The notes: a model not told the origin generated them from the letters alone. Shown: positions 1-9,021, counted from the stretch's first letter. The stretch: DNA of 64,000 nt from Bacillus carboniphilus (GCF_020524035.2 NZ_CP129013.1:1167822-1231821); one strand, 5' to 3'. A program made the numbers and translations.

Positions 1-1451
1 GCAATATGACCAACAACAAGTCCGTGCGTTCCCCCTGAAAACCTCCCATCTGTTAAAAGGGCCACTTTATCTCCTAACCCTTTTCCTACAAGAATGGCTG
101 AGATCGATAACATTTCAGGCATCCCAGGTCCTCCTTTCGGCCCTTCATAACGAATGATTAATACATCCCCTTCTACTATCTCTCCATTTAACACAGCTTC
201 AGTAGCTTCTGTCTCATTGTTAAACACTTTCGCCGGACCTGTCAGTTCGGTCGTTTTCAATCCGGACACTTTCGCTACAGCCCCACTTGGAGCTAAACTA
301 CCTTTTAAGACAACTAAAGGACCATCTTTTCTTAAGGGGGTTGCTATTGGATAAACAACTTGTTGATTCTCAATTAAATTAGGCCAATCATTAAGATTTT
401 CTTTTATAGTTTTCCCGGTAACCGTCAAGCAATCTCCATGTAATAACCCTTCACTAAGTAATAATTTCATGACTGATGGTACGCCACCTTGCTCGTGTAA
501 ATCTTGCATAACATATTGACCGCTAGGTTTTAGATTTGCAATATGAGGGACTATCTTTTGCAGGCGATTAAAATCTTCTAGACTAAGGTCTATATTAGCT
601 GCATGGGCAATTGCCATCAGGTGCAATATAGCATTTGTTGAACCACCTAGAGCCATAACAACTGTTATTGCATTTTCAAATGCTTTCTGAGTGAGAATAT
701 CTTTCGGTAGAATACCTTCGTTTAGTAGTTTATAAACGGCCCTACCTGATTGAATCGCATCCTCCATCTTTAAACTAGACTCCGCGGGATTAGAAGAACT
801 TCCCGGCAAGCTCATTCCCATTGCCTCAATTGCAGAAGCCATCGTATTCGCTGTATACATCCCTCCACAAGAACCTGGCCCTGGACAAGCCTTGCATTCA
901 ATTTCACGAAGTTCATGTTCCGTTATTTCTCCACTATTATGTTTTCCGACTGCTTCAAACGCCGAAACTATATCAATATCTTTGCCATTTAGTTTCCCTG
1001 GTTTAATGGTCCCACCGTATAAAAATATGGCCGGCAAATTCATTCGAGCGATTGAAATGAGACAACCTGGCATATTTTTATCGCACCCACCAATCGCAAC
1101 GAATGAATCCATTGACTCTGCACTAACTACAGTTTCAATTGAATCCGCAATCACTTCTCGACTTGGTAAAGAGTATCTCATCCCTTCTGTTCCCATAGAA
1201 ATTCCATCTGAAACAGTAATTGTATTAAAAATCAGACTAGCTGCCCCTTCTTGTTTAGCACCTTCCTTTGCTTTATCAGCCAGTCGGTCGATATGAATAT
1301 TACAAGGAGTTACTTCACTCCAAGTACTCGCCACCCCTATCATAGGTTTCTTAAAATCTTCATCTGACAGTCCTACTGCTCTTAACATCGCCCTGTTTGG
1401 CGCTCTTTTTCTGTCATCACTGATCGCTTTACTTTTATGACGAATATCCAT
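1..1451 (-). CDS. ilvD: Dihydroxy-acid dehydratase IlvD (3' end outside window)
   Basis: IlvD dehydrates 2,3-dihydroxy-isovalerate and 2,3-dihydroxy-3-methylvalerate to the 2-keto acids in valine and isoleucine synthesis, using an Fe-S cluster. About 483 residues are in the window; the family is about 555 long, so the C-terminus is cut off by the window edge. The translation from ATG 1451 begins [18 protein letters not shown] and contains GGCDKNMPG near residue 121 and [19 protein letters not shown] near residue 193, which carry cluster cysteines, and it reaches [17 protein letters not shown] at the edge. GGGAGATG precedes the start. The frame is open throughout. I see no clear T-box or CodY site in the 278 bp upstream. 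Confidence 0.95.
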   Translation of the reverse strand, partial: MDIRHKSKAISDDRKRAPNRAMLRAVGLSDEDFKKPMIGVASTWSEVTPCNIHIDRLADKAKEGAKQEGAASLIFNTITVSDGISMGTEGMRYSLPSREVIADSIETVVSAESMDSFVAIGGCDKNMPGCLISIARMNLPAIFLYGGTIKPGKLNGKDIDIVSAFEAVGKHNSGEITEHELREIECKACPGPGSCGGMYTANTMASAIEAMGMSLPGSSSNPAESSLKMEDAIQSGRAVYKLLNEGILPKDILTQKAFENAITVVMALGGSTNAILHLMAIAHAANIDLSLEDFNRLQKIVPHIANLKPSGQYVMQDLHEQGGVPSVMKLLLSEGLLHGDCLTVTGKTIKENLNDWPNLIENQQVVYPIATPLRKDGPLVVLKGSLAPSGAVAKVSGLKTTELTGPAKVFNNETEATEAVLNGEIVEGDVLIIRYEGPKGGPGMPEMLSISAILVGKGLGDKVALLTDGRFSGGTHGLVVGHI

Positions 1452-1690
1452 TTTAAACATCTCCCAAGTAAGTATTTTTATAAATATAGATGAAAAAATG
1501 TTTTTTTTCAATCTTTTTTGAAGATTTCGATAGTAATAAAAGTAATAACATTTAGAAGGTCGATATTAACCAAGATTATCATCTTTTCTTGAGAGTCAAA
1601 AGTTCACCTGTATTTCTTATAAATACTAATAGTTTTTTATGAACTGTAAGGAATTACCCTATAAAGTTTTTTATAGCTTTCTCCAAATAG

Positions 1691-1716
1691 AAAAAAGCCT
1701 AATTCCAAGGAATTAG
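1691..1716 (-). terminator. Rho-independent terminator after ypgR
   Basis: CTAATTCC-TT-GGAATTAG on the minus strand forms a perfect 8-bp stem, followed by GC and a run of six T. It lies just past the ypgR stop. Confidence 0.75.
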
Positions 1717-1729
1717 ACCCCTACACTTA

Positions 1730-2839
1730 TCATTTATTCCCTCTTAGTTCTGTCATCTGTTTCCAAATAGACCCTCTTGCTTCTTCCCCTTTTTCAATTC
1801 GTTCAATCGCCATTTTCACTTGCATTTTCACTTCAAATTCTTTGTCGTTTTCTGCTTTCTTTAAAGCTGTTAGAGCAGATTCATCTCCTTCTTCATATAA
1901 GAACATCGCTGCTCTCCATCTTACGAGCTTATTTGGATCTTCTAAAGCTTCCACCATTGCTGGAATTGCCTGTTTATCTCCTAAGTCAGATAAACAATCA
2001 CCTGCCGTCCTTCTTACTGTTACTGCTCGATCTTTCAACGCTTTATACAGTAAAGGTAATACAATCGGTTGTTCAATCATCCCTAAATAAACGGTTGCTA
2101 ACCTTCTAATCGATACCTTCTCATCATTTAAAGCTATTTTTAAGACTTCAAGATCTTCTTCACTTGGATCCATTTGTTCTAAATGAGCATAGCGAACACG
2201 CCAGTCAGAGTCTGACAACATTTCCTTTGTAACCTTGTATGTTGGCCTTGCCTGTTCTTTTCTTTTCGTATTGGGCTCAAGTAGTCGTTGCAGACGTTCT
2301 TTACTATAGGCAGCGGCTAACTCTTCAACTACCATTTTCCCAATCTCTTCAACATCCCCATAACGCACTCCTTGTTCTTTCCACTCCGTTCTAATACAAC
2401 ATTGCTATCTTTCGTTTGCATAGAAAAAATTGCTTCTTGAAAACGGTCAGGAAGTGAAAAGCGCTTATCTTCATCTCCACTTGTTACTTTGACTTGCATA
2501 GGAATACCATTGTACATTTGCACAAAAACTTTATTCTCTCCAAAATCTTCTATTAATTGATTCGTATTATTTTCCGTTATTTTCTCACCAAATAGATTTC
2601 TAACTTGAGTCAGCAGCTGCTGCCATTCATACTTAGCATTTCTTTCCACAGCTAAAAAATCAGCAACATGATAAACTCCTTTTATCCCTTCTATTTGTAA
2701 AATATTTTTAATCTGTTCTGGAGCATTTTCTATATCTTTTTTTTTGATAGTTATGACTACTTCCCATTGGCAGTTCTTGGTCTAAAATAATTTTCATCGT
2801 ATTAGGACTTGGAGTTGGCTCGATTGATCGTATATTCAT
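1730..2839 (-). pseudogene. ypgR: YpgR, virulence factor C-like protein with HEAT-type repeats (two frameshifts)
   Basis: This matches the YpgR/CvfC-like family of about 375 residues: an N-terminal Nfu-N-like part (IEPTPSPNTMKIILDQELP) and C-terminal HEAT-type helical repeats. Three reading frames are needed to read it. The first shift is at a run of nine A on the minus strand (2739-2747); eight would restore NYQKKDIENAPEQIK. The second is near 2385, between VVLERS and EWKEQGVRYGDVEE. The joined product is about 370 residues, the full family length. The function of the family is unclear, with a reported link to virulence in staphylococci. The frameshifts look like indel errors, but a real pseudogene cannot be excluded. 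Confidence 0.75.
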
Positions 2840-2903
2840 TTAATCATCCTCCTTACATTAAAACTATTCTAACATAGCCTCATCTCAGTAAAAATTAATA
2901 CGA

Positions 2904-3396
2904 CTATATCACTTCCGTTTTTAAATAATGTTCAATATCTTTCGTTAATTCTTTTGGATTAATTTGAGGCGAAAATCGTTCTATGACTCGACCTTTTTTT
3001 GATATTAAAAATTTAGTGAAATTCCACTTTATTTTTGTCTCACCTGAAATACCAGAGAGCTTGGTTAGATAAAAATTCAAATAACGGATGAGGATTAGGT
3101 TCATTAACATCCACTTTTGCAAACATAGGAAATGTCACACCGTATTTGTATTCACAAAATTGCTTAATCTCCTGTTCGTTTCCTGGTTCTTGATTATTAA
3201 ACTGGTTACAAGGAAAAGCCAGTACAGAAAAGCCTTGCTGATGGTACGTTTGATACAGCTCTTGAAGATCTTTGTATTGAGGAGTATAGCCGCATTGACT
3301 TGCAACATTTACTATTAACAATACTTGTCCCTTAAATGAGGCTAGTGTTGTTTCTTTTCCATCAATGGTCTTCACATTATAATCATATACGTTCAT
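2904..3396 (-). pseudogene. bsaA: Glutathione peroxidase-like thiol peroxidase BsaA (one frameshift)
   Basis: Cytosolic peroxidase of the Gpx family, which in Bacillus probably uses thioredoxin or bacillithiol rather than glutathione. The N-terminal frame has the peroxidatic cysteine in NVASQCGYT and the glutamine in FPCNQF; the C-terminal frame has the catalytic Trp-Asn in KWNFTKFLIS. The two frames meet near 3052, where one missing base separates FLSNQA from LSGISGETKIKW. The joined length is about 163 residues, normal for the family. ATG 3396 is preferred over GTG 3399 because AAGGAGA lies at better spacing. The active-site residue is Cys, not selenocysteine. Confidence 0.8.
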
Positions 3397-3469
3397 CACT
3401 TATTCTCCTTCTAATTAAAGTATGCATGCTAATTTATTGAAGGTTAATTTAAGAATTTCCATACTCTTA

Positions 3470-3497
3470 TTGAATTTAAGATAAAATGTTGTAGAAT
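3470..3497 (+). promoter_or_regulatory. Candidate sigma-A promoter for metA
   Basis: TTGAAT (3470-3475), a 16-bp spacer and TAGAAT (3492-3497) lie about 70 bp upstream of metA. No SAM riboswitch consensus is visible between the promoter and the gene. Confidence 0.4.
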
Positions 3498-3564
3498 GTA
3501 TGATAACATCTTTATTTATGTAAATAACGGTATTAAATTTTAATATTATGGGGGGATTACTATA

Positions 3565-4473
3565 ATGCCAATTAACATCCCTAAAAGTTTACCCGCAAGA
3601 AAAATATTACAAGATGAAGGCGTGTTTATTATGGATGAAGAGAGGGCATTCCGTCAAGATATTCGTCCTCTAAACATTATAATTTTAAACTTAATGCCTG
3701 AGAAACAAAAAACGGAAACTCAATTACTTAGATTACTCAGCAACTCTCCTTTACAGATCCAAATTACACTTTTAAGACCAAAAAACTACTCACCAAAAAC
3801 GACTTCAATGAAGCATCTAGAACAGTTTTATACTACCTTCGATCACGTTTTTAAAAAAAAATATGACGGGATGATCATCACAGGTGCACCTGTTGAGCAG
3901 CTGCCTTTTGAAGAAGTTACTTACTGGACAGAACTTTGTGAAATAATGAGTTGGTCTAAAAAGAACGTAACATCCACTCTTCACATTTGTTGGGGTGCAC
4001 AGGCGAGCCTTTATTATCATTATGGCATTAACAAATATGATTTGCCACAGAAGTGCTCTGGTATCTATCAATATAAAGTACTTACCCATAAGGAAGATTT
4101 AGTTAAAGGATTTGATGAGGAATACTTCTCACCTCACTCATGTCATACTTATATAAAAGAAGAGGACATCACCAACAATGAAGACTTAACCATCCTTTCT
4201 AAATCTGAAAAAGCCGGAATAGGATTAATCCTTTCTAAAGATAAAAAATTTATTTTTTTACCTTATCATCCCGAATATGACCTTCTAACGTTAAAGGAAG
4301 AGTATGAAAGGGATAAAAAAAGAAAATTACACCCAACCATTCCGAAAAACTATTTCCCTCAAGATAACGCAAATCATAGGCCTATTTTCACTTGGAAATC
4401 ACATGGATACTTACTTTTTTCGAATTGGCTAAATTACTTTGTCTATCAAATTACCCCTTTCAAGTGGTCATAA
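3565..4473 (+). CDS. metA: Homoserine O-acetyltransferase MetA
   Basis: MetA acylates homoserine in the first committed step of methionine synthesis. The 302-residue protein has the catalytic cysteine in HICWGAQA (C142) and the His-Glu pair in YHPEYD (H235, E237). Position 111, in GAPVEQLPF, is glutamate; in characterised MetA proteins Glu at this position goes with acetyl-CoA use and Gly with succinyl-CoA use, so this enzyme is probably an acetyltransferase. The start has a strong GGGGGGA ribosome-binding site. It sits between bsaA and ugtP as in B. subtilis, in an apparent single-gene unit. Confidence 0.95.
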   Translation: MPINIPKSLPARKILQDEGVFIMDEERAFRQDIRPLNIIILNLMPEKQKTETQLLRLLSNSPLQIQITLLRPKNYSPKTTSMKHLEQFYTTFDHVFKKKYDGMIITGAPVEQLPFEEVTYWTELCEIMSWSKKNVTSTLHICWGAQASLYYHYGINKYDLPQKCSGIYQYKVLTHKEDLVKGFDEEYFSPHSCHTYIKEEDITNNEDLTILSKSEKAGIGLILSKDKKFIFLPYHPEYDLLTLKEEYERDKKRKLHPTIPKNYFPQDNANHRPIFTWKSHGYLLFSNWLNYFVYQITPFKWS

Positions 4474-4591
4474 AAATAATTTATATACTGTAAGAATTTC
4501 TTAACAAAAATTGATTACTTTTATGTTATTATGTTTAATGGAAGTATTTACCCGAATCTTGTTGTCTTATTAGGTTGAGGTGAGATGGACA

Positions 4592-5734
4592 TTGAAAAAG
4601 AAACCAAAAATATTAATCTTAACTGCTAATTATGGAAACGGGCATATTCAAGTAGCCAACAGTCTCGAAAAACATTGTAAAAATTCGGGAATTGATGTTA
4701 TTGTATCAGATTTGTATGGTGAATCACACCCTTTAATTGCTGATATCACTCGTTTTCTGTATTTGAAGAGCTTTTCAATTGGAAAACAATTTTATCGTTT
4801 ATTTTATTACGGTGTTGATAAAATTTATAATAAGCGAATGATGAATCTATATTTTAAAATGGGCAATAAGAAGCTTCATCAAATCATACAAAAAGAGAAA
4901 CCGGACATCATTATCAATACGTTTCCAATGATTGTAGTACCAGAATATAGAAGAAGAACAGGTGTCGTCATTCCAACTTTTAATGTCATGACAGATTTTT
5001 GTTTACATAAAATATGGATTCATGAAAACATTGATAAATATTACGTTGCGAGTTCAAATGTAAAAGAAAGACTAATGGAAACTGGTACTCTTCCATCTAA
5101 TATAAAAGTTACTGGAATACCTATTCGTCCTCAGTTTGAAAAAGAAAGAAATATTCAATCTTTGCATAAAAAATATAACTTAGATCCCAATAAGAAAATA
5201 TTATTGATTATGGCAGGAGCACACGGAGTATTAAAAAATGTTGAAGACCTTTGTAAAACATTTTCATCCTACGATCATTTACAAACGGTTGTTGTATGTG
5301 GAAACAACCACTATTTAAAAGATTCTCTGACCCATATTGAACAACAATCTCAAGAGAGAGTAAAAGTACTTGGATATGTTGAAAGCATTGATGAACTTTT
5401 TAGAATCTCTGACTGTATGATTACAAAGCCTGGTGGAATTACACTAATGGAGGCCTCAGCTTTAAAGGTTCCTCTTATTTTATTCAAGCCAGTACCGGGT
5501 CAAGAGAAAGAAAATGCTTTATATTTTGAAGAAAAGGGTGCTGCTTTTATCGTCAATAAAATAGATGAAATTTACGAGGCCGTTGATCAACTATTAACAA
5601 GTCCAACATTAATTAATACAATGAAAAACAACATTCATACCCTGTTTAATCCTAATGCAACTGAAACGATTATAAATGACATCCTTGAAGAATCAGAGAA
5701 GATTTATCGTCAAGAGCTTTATTTACATTCTTGA
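4592..5734 (+). CDS. ugtP: Processive diacylglycerol beta-glucosyltransferase UgtP
   Basis: UgtP transfers glucose from UDP-glucose to diacylglycerol at the inner membrane face, making glycolipids that anchor lipoteichoic acid; in B. subtilis it also inhibits FtsZ in a nutrient-dependent way. It belongs to the MGDG-synthase/GT28 family: N-terminal ILTANYGNGH near residue 8, then INTFPMIVVPEYRRRTG, and a C-terminal nucleotide-sugar half with VLGYVE, DCMITKPGG and a following Glu. I choose TTG 4592 because GAGGTGA lies at correct spacing before it; an upstream in-frame GTG at 4580 falls inside that ribosome-binding site. The length, about 380 residues, matches the B. subtilis protein. Confidence 0.93.
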   Translation: MKKKPKILILTANYGNGHIQVANSLEKHCKNSGIDVIVSDLYGESHPLIADITRFLYLKSFSIGKQFYRLFYYGVDKIYNKRMMNLYFKMGNKKLHQIIQKEKPDIIINTFPMIVVPEYRRRTGVVIPTFNVMTDFCLHKIWIHENIDKYYVASSNVKERLMETGTLPSNIKVTGIPIRPQFEKERNIQSLHKKYNLDPNKKILLIMAGAHGVLKNVEDLCKTFSSYDHLQTVVVCGNNHYLKDSLTHIEQQSQERVKVLGYVESIDELFRISDCMITKPGGITLMEASALKVPLILFKPVPGQEKENALYFEEKGAAFIVNKIDEIYEAVDQLLTSPTLINTMKNNIHTLFNPNATETIINDILEESEKIYRQELYLHS

Positions 5735-5740
5735 AGTTAA

Positions 5741-5921
5741 GAAAAGCGCAAGCGCTCGTTTAGCAACGAAGGGTGAGGAAAGTCAACTAAGTACAGTCAC
5801 GTCCTGTGACTAACGCCTGCGCTAACACATCGTGTGCGTCGGAGTTGCTGGGCAATGGAGCTAGACAAGAATATAAACCGCCAGCTAAATAAGGACCTAT
5901 TTATACTTTCTTACTCTGTAA
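5741..5921 (+). repeat. Dispersed intergenic repeat, copy A
   Basis: Starts GAAAAGCGCAAGCGC, contains CACGTCCTGTG and GGAGCTAGACA, and ends TTTATACTTTCTTACTCTGT. The same start, the GAGCTAGACA core and the end recur in this order at 32585-32759, and shorter versions occur at 32760, 47320 and 52448. There is no coding potential. It ends directly at the terminator after ugtP. Confidence 0.75.
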
Positions 5922-5966
5922 AAAAAGGAGCATTATCTTCTGTTTCGTAGATAATGCTCCTTTTAT
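5921..5966. terminator. Bidirectional terminator between ugtP and a methyltransferase gene
   Basis: A 12-bp perfect stem GGAGCATTATCT/AGATAATGCTCC with a 10-nt loop is flanked by A6 on the left and T4 on the right, so it can end transcripts from both converging genes. Confidence 0.85.
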
Positions 5967-5967
5967 G

Positions 5968-6645
5968 TTACCCTTTTCTTTTTAACATATACAACCACAT
6001 GAATGATAAAGCCTGTTTTAAATCATTTGGTAAAGAATCAAAATTTTGGTTTGACACTCCTTTTCTATACACTCCCTTTCCGTCCACTACTGTCCAATTA
6101 TTTTCTAAAGCCAACCTCTCAAATTCCCATGGCATCATCGTATTACAAATAGATTCCTCATTGTGTAACCTTGGAAAACTATAAGTTCTAGGATGAGCAG
6201 TGGGTCCTAAAATTCCTATTAATAAAAAACCACCCACTTTAACTACTCTTTTTAATTCTTTTAAAGCCGCTAATGGATGTTCTGTCCATTCTATAGCATT
6301 AATAACCATCAACGCATCAAACTGTTGATTTTCATATGGTAAATCCATCATATTTGCTTGTTGAAAGGATAAATTTACACCCTTCCTATTTCTTGCAATT
6401 TTTATCATTTCGTGAGAAAGGTCAACACCATGTACTTTAAAACCTTGCTCCATTAGTTTTTGCGATCCATACCCATCTCCACAGCCAACATCTAATACTT
6501 CACAAGGTGATTTTATATGCTGTGTAAAAAAGGGAATGATATCTTTTCTACTTCCGTTATCCCACATAGTTCGGCTCGATTCATTCCAATCTTTTGCCGT
6601 CTCATCCCATTTTTTCTCTGAACGTTTAGACCAATTTTCACTCAT
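5968..6645 (-). CDS. Class I SAM-dependent methyltransferase
   Basis: A 225-residue Methyltransf_11-type protein. The SAM-binding motif I is VLDVGCGDGYGS near residue 50, followed by an acidic strand end in VHGVDLSHEM and motif IV/V DALMVINAIEWTEHP near residue 110. The C-terminal half is less typical and gives no clue to the substrate. It is not part of the B. subtilis order at this place, so it is an accessory insertion between ugtP and cspD. It is transcribed alone and ends at a shared terminator. The substrate is unknown. Confidence 0.8.
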   Translation of the reverse strand: MSENWSKRSEKKWDETAKDWNESSRTMWDNGSRKDIIPFFTQHIKSPCEVLDVGCGDGYGSQKLMEQGFKVHGVDLSHEMIKIARNRKGVNLSFQQANMMDLPYENQQFDALMVINAIEWTEHPLAALKELKRVVKVGGFLLIGILGPTAHPRTYSFPRLHNEESICNTMMPWEFERLALENNWTVVDGKGVYRKGVSNQNFDSLPNDLKQALSFMWLYMLKRKG

Positions 6646-6755
6646 CCTATTCCTCCTAAATAAAAATCTAGAATTATTCCTTCAGAACCCACATTCATTA
6701 TACCAATTTAACCTAAATTAATTACCAAACTTTTCACATTTATTGTTGTGTATCC

Positions 6756-6785
6756 TTGACTTCTTTTCTTTTAGTCGTGTATAGT
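6756..6785 (+). promoter_or_regulatory. Sigma-A promoter of the cold-shock gene
   Basis: TTGACT (6756-6761), an 18-bp spacer and TATAGT (6780-6785). The expected start point, about 6791-6793, falls at the left end of the perfect palindrome described next. Confidence 0.6.
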
Positions 6786-6789
6786 TGAA

Positions 6790-6843
6790 TTATCATTTAA
6801 CATTAATATGCGGCTAGTAGACCATATTAATGTTAAATGATAA
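6790..6843 (+). promoter_or_regulatory. Perfect 21-bp inverted repeat at the 5' end of the csp leader
   Basis: 6790-6810 is exactly the reverse complement of 6823-6843, with a 12-nt loop CGGCTAGTAGAC. The stem is AT-rich. If transcription starts near 6792 the mRNA would begin with this hairpin, about 45 nt before the ATG. It is not followed by a T run, so it is not a terminator. It may be an mRNA-stabilising cap, a temperature-sensitive RNA element or a protein-binding site. Confidence 0.85.
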
Positions 6844-6887
6844 ATATGTTAAGCACGACTGTGCAAGTATTAGGAGGATAATTAAGC

Positions 6888-7091
6888 ATGCAACAAACTG
6901 GAAAAGTAAAATGGTTCAATAATGAAAAGGGATTTGGCTTCATCGAGGTTGAAGGAGGAGACGATGTATTCGTTCACTTCACAGCTATTCAAGAAGAAGG
7001 ATTTAAATCATTAGAAGAAGGTCAAGAAGTTTCTTTTGAAATTGTTGAAGGAAACCGTGGACCTCAAGCTGCTAATGTTTCTAAAATCTAA
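6888..7091 (+). CDS. cspD: Cold-shock protein (CspD-like)
   Basis: A 67-residue single cold-shock domain protein that binds single-stranded RNA and DNA and acts as an RNA chaperone. It shows RNP1 KGFGFIEV (residues 14-21) and RNP2 VFVHF (28-32) and has the acidic character of the Bacillus family. AGGAGG lies 9 nt before the ATG. It has its own promoter, a palindromic leader and a downstream terminator, so it is monocistronic. Position next to ugtP supports cspD rather than cspB or cspC, although the paralogues are hard to tell apart by sequence. Confidence 0.93.
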   Translation: MQQTGKVKWFNNEKGFGFIEVEGGDDVFVHFTAIQEEGFKSLEEGQEVSFEIVEGNRGPQAANVSKI

Positions 7092-7113
7092 CATATACCT
7101 ATATAGATTTGAA

Positions 7114-7142
7114 AGAGACTGCTTTTCGCAGTCTCTTTTTTG
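7114..7142 (+). terminator. Terminator of the csp gene
   Basis: AGAGACTGC-TTTTC-GCAGTCTCT followed by a run of T; a 9-bp perfect stem 23 bp after the stop codon. Confidence 0.9.
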
Positions 7143-7222
7143 TATTGAAAACCGCTACTTTAGAACACTTGAATAGTAAGTACATATAAAAAAGATAATA
7201 AAAAGAGGAGGAGGTGTAGTTA

Positions 7223-7495
7223 ATGGATAAAATTAATCATCAAGGGTTAATTAGTGGCTTAAGTGATGAAGAGCAACTTGATTTAGCTGTTAAAGCGGCT
7301 CAAAAAATAACAAGTAGTGCCACGATGCAATTAAATGAAGAGGTTAAGAAAAATGCAAAACAAGCTGTTTCCGATGCAATCGTGCAATATGAGAAGGTAA
7401 AATCCTCTAGAGAAGAACATAACGAGCAATTATTAAATGAACAACTAAAAAAAATAAATGAATGTCAACATCAATTGAACACTTCTTTTAAGTAA
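7223..7495 (+). CDS. ypzA: DUF2564 family protein (YpzA-like)
   Basis: A 90-residue hydrophilic protein predicted to be almost entirely helical, with LSDEEQLDLAVKAAQKITSSAT at its core and a Lys/Glu/Gln-rich C-terminus. By sequence type and by place after cspD it matches the small Bacillus YpzA family (DUF2564), of unknown function. There is no signal peptide or membrane segment. AGGAGGAGGTG precedes the ATG and predicts strong translation. It ends at a hairpin shared with the convergent zinc-finger gene. Confidence 0.65.
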   Translation: MDKINHQGLISGLSDEEQLDLAVKAAQKITSSATMQLNEEVKKNAKQAVSDAIVQYEKVKSSREEHNEQLLNEQLKKINECQHQLNTSFK

Positions 7496-7521
7496 GAAGG
7501 GAACTTAACTGTTCCCTTCTT
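7494..7521. terminator. Convergent hairpin between ypzA and the zinc-finger gene
   Basis: AAGAAGGGAAC-6 nt-GTTCCCTTCTT, an 11-bp stem whose loop holds the stop codon of the minus-strand gene. Confidence 0.65.
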
Positions 7522-7699
7522 TACTTTGAAGATAGCTTCCATAATGTTTCACTTTCTGTCCTACCGTACACTTATTTATACAAAAAGAGTGGGCATACGT
7601 TTTGCCAAACTCTTTTTTAAAATGTTTTTTTAAGAAGCAATCTGTACAATAATCATCCATCAACTTTGTCACAGTCTCAATTACTTGCTTTTTTTCCAT
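7505..7699 (-). CDS. Small zinc-finger-domain protein (YpeQ-like)
   Basis: A 64-residue protein with four conserved cysteines in CTDCFLKKHF and FCINKCTVG, a likely metal site. The start at 7699 is chosen because GGAGATGA sits 6 nt upstream; a longer frame beginning at 7726 would include the ribosome-binding site. It resembles the short zinc-finger proteins of Bacillus, such as YpeQ, whose function is unknown. It is convergent with the DUF2564 gene. Confidence 0.7.
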   Translation of the reverse strand: MEKKQVIETVTKLMDDYCTDCFLKKHFKKEFGKTYAHSFCINKCTVGQKVKHYGSYLQSKEGNS

Positions 7700-7794
7700 A
7701 AATTCATCTCCAATACAAACCTCCATAATCGTAGTATATGTGAAAATGCTAATAGTAAATCAACTCAATTTTGTTTAATTTCAGTTGGCTTATC

Positions 7795-8691
7795 CTAAAC
7801 AGCTTTTAAGTTAAGCTTAATTTTTAATTCTAACTCCTCCATTACTGCTAATATGTGATCTTGACTAAGGGCTAACTTCAATTCTTGAAAGTTTAACATG
7901 TCAAAATCGGTAATCTCACAGAATATTGTCGCTAATTCTTTACTAATAAAGACCGATTCTCTTCCTTCTGTTAATTTCTTCTTATACCGGTTATATTTTT
8001 TATCTAATTGATCAATTTTTTCAAAAAGCTCTTCTACCGAATGATACTCTTGTACTAGAGGGAGAGCTGACTTTTCACCAACTCCAGGACATCCGGGGAT
8101 GTTATCACTCTTATCACCCAATAATGCCTTCACATCAATCCATTGCTTTGAGTCTATTCCATATTCACTTTTAAAGTGATTAATTGTGTATATAATCTCT
8201 TCTTTCTTTTTCGCAATGATTTGTGACGTCTGTTGATTAAGAAGCTGAAGGAGATCTTTATCGTTACTATAGATTAAACAACTACCTTGTGTTTCTTTTG
8301 TCCATTTTGTTGAAAGAGTGCCAATTATGTCATCCGCTTCATATGGTGACATTTCTAATTGTTTTATTCCGATCATATTAAGAACTTCTTTTAGCGTTTC
8401 ATATTGTTGTATAAGAGGTAACGGTAGTTCATTTCGCGAAGCCTTATAAAAATCATACTTTTGTCTTCTACTTGTGTCTTCTCTCTTTACATCCCATGCA
8501 ACAGCAAGATGAGTAATTCCATGATCATTTATTAAATTAAATAATTTTTGAAAAAATATTCTTAATGCATTCGTATATTGGCCTTTACTTGATTTTTGTA
8601 TTTGATCTTCTGTTTTATTATAAGCAGTTGCAAAATAACCCCTACTTAACAAATTGAAACCGTCAATTAGTAATAATGTATCTTGTTTCAT
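7795..8691 (-). CDS. ypcP: 5'-3' exonuclease YpcP (FEN-like)
   Basis: A 298-residue stand-alone homologue of the 5' nuclease domain of DNA polymerase I, which removes RNA primers and flaps during lagging-strand maturation. Metal-binding acidic residues are visible at D10 (LLIDGFN), D67 (AWDVKRED), E118/D120/D121 (SPYEADDIIG), D144/D146 (YSNDKDLLQL) and D193/D196 (LGDKSDNIPG). The helix-3-turn-helix element GDKSDNIPGCPGVGEKSAL follows. In B. subtilis this protein overlaps in function with PolA. AAGGAG precedes the ATG. The frame is intact. Confidence 0.93.
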   Translation of the reverse strand: MKQDTLLLIDGFNLLSRGYFATAYNKTEDQIQKSSKGQYTNALRIFFQKLFNLINDHGITHLAVAWDVKREDTSRRQKYDFYKASRNELPLPLIQQYETLKEVLNMIGIKQLEMSPYEADDIIGTLSTKWTKETQGSCLIYSNDKDLLQLLNQQTSQIIAKKKEEIIYTINHFKSEYGIDSKQWIDVKALLGDKSDNIPGCPGVGEKSALPLVQEYHSVEELFEKIDQLDKKYNRYKKKLTEGRESVFISKELATIFCEITDFDMLNFQELKLALSQDHILAVMEELELKIKLNLKAV

Positions 8692-8843
8692 AATAAATAA
8701 CTCCTTACTTTTATCACGGCATGTATGTTTAACATATATGCCCGAACCTTGTCGATATCACTCATGATAGCATCTTGTTATGTTTATGTATATATAATCT
8801 GGCTCTTGTTCATGCTTAATAAACGAAACAAATTGATAAAAAT

Positions 8844-8879
8844 TGTAAAATCGCCAACGTGTTGTTTGGCGATTTTACA
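8844..8879 (-). terminator. Hairpin downstream of the small basic protein gene
   Basis: A perfect 14-bp inverted repeat (TGTAAAATCGCCAA and its complement) with an 8-nt loop, followed on the minus strand by ATTTTTATC. It lies 14 bp past the stop of the 42-residue gene. Confidence 0.6.
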
Positions 8880-8892
8880 GATTCTTATTGTG

Positions 8893-9021
8893 CTATTTTT
8901 TCTTTGAATTCGATAACTTACTCGCCTCTACTTCTGCATATGAAACAAAACTGTTATCATCTTTTCCTTTTACATTATTATTTCGTTTCGCGTTAGCATT
9001 GGCATTTTTTGTTCTGCCCAT
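8893..9021 (-). CDS. Small Asn/Lys-rich basic protein, possible minor spore protein
   Basis: A 42-residue frame beginning MGRTKNANANAKRNNN and ending SKLSNSKKK. AAGGAGGAATT is 8 nt before the ATG, among the best ribosome-binding sites in the window, and a terminator-like hairpin follows the stop. It lies between ypcP and ypbS, where B. subtilis has the minor spore protein gene sspL, but the sequence is not recognisably SspL. Composition (Asn, Lys, Ala, no Cys, no Trp) is like small spore proteins. Function unknown. Confidence 0.6.
   Translation of the reverse strand: MGRTKNANANAKRNNNVKGKDDNSFVSYAEVEASKLSNSKKK

Noticed and set aside
154-1296. Plus-strand open frames across 154-1296 and other long frames opposite real genes
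   Set aside because: They lie antisense to ilvD or other genes with clear family motifs, lack ribosome-binding sites and have composition of reversed coding sequence.
1452-1729. T-box or CodY-controlled leader upstream of ilvD
   Set aside because: No T-box consensus, specifier-loop arrangement or clear AATTTTCWGAAAATT box was visible; only an AT-rich spacer and the ypgR terminator.
2904-3396. Selenocysteine or programmed frameshift in the glutathione peroxidase gene
   Set aside because: The active-site codon is Cys (ASQCGYT), and the break is a plain one-base loss with no slippery site.
3400-3564. SAM riboswitch ahead of metA
   Set aside because: The spacer is 165 bp of AT-rich sequence without the conserved S-box core or an expression-platform terminator.
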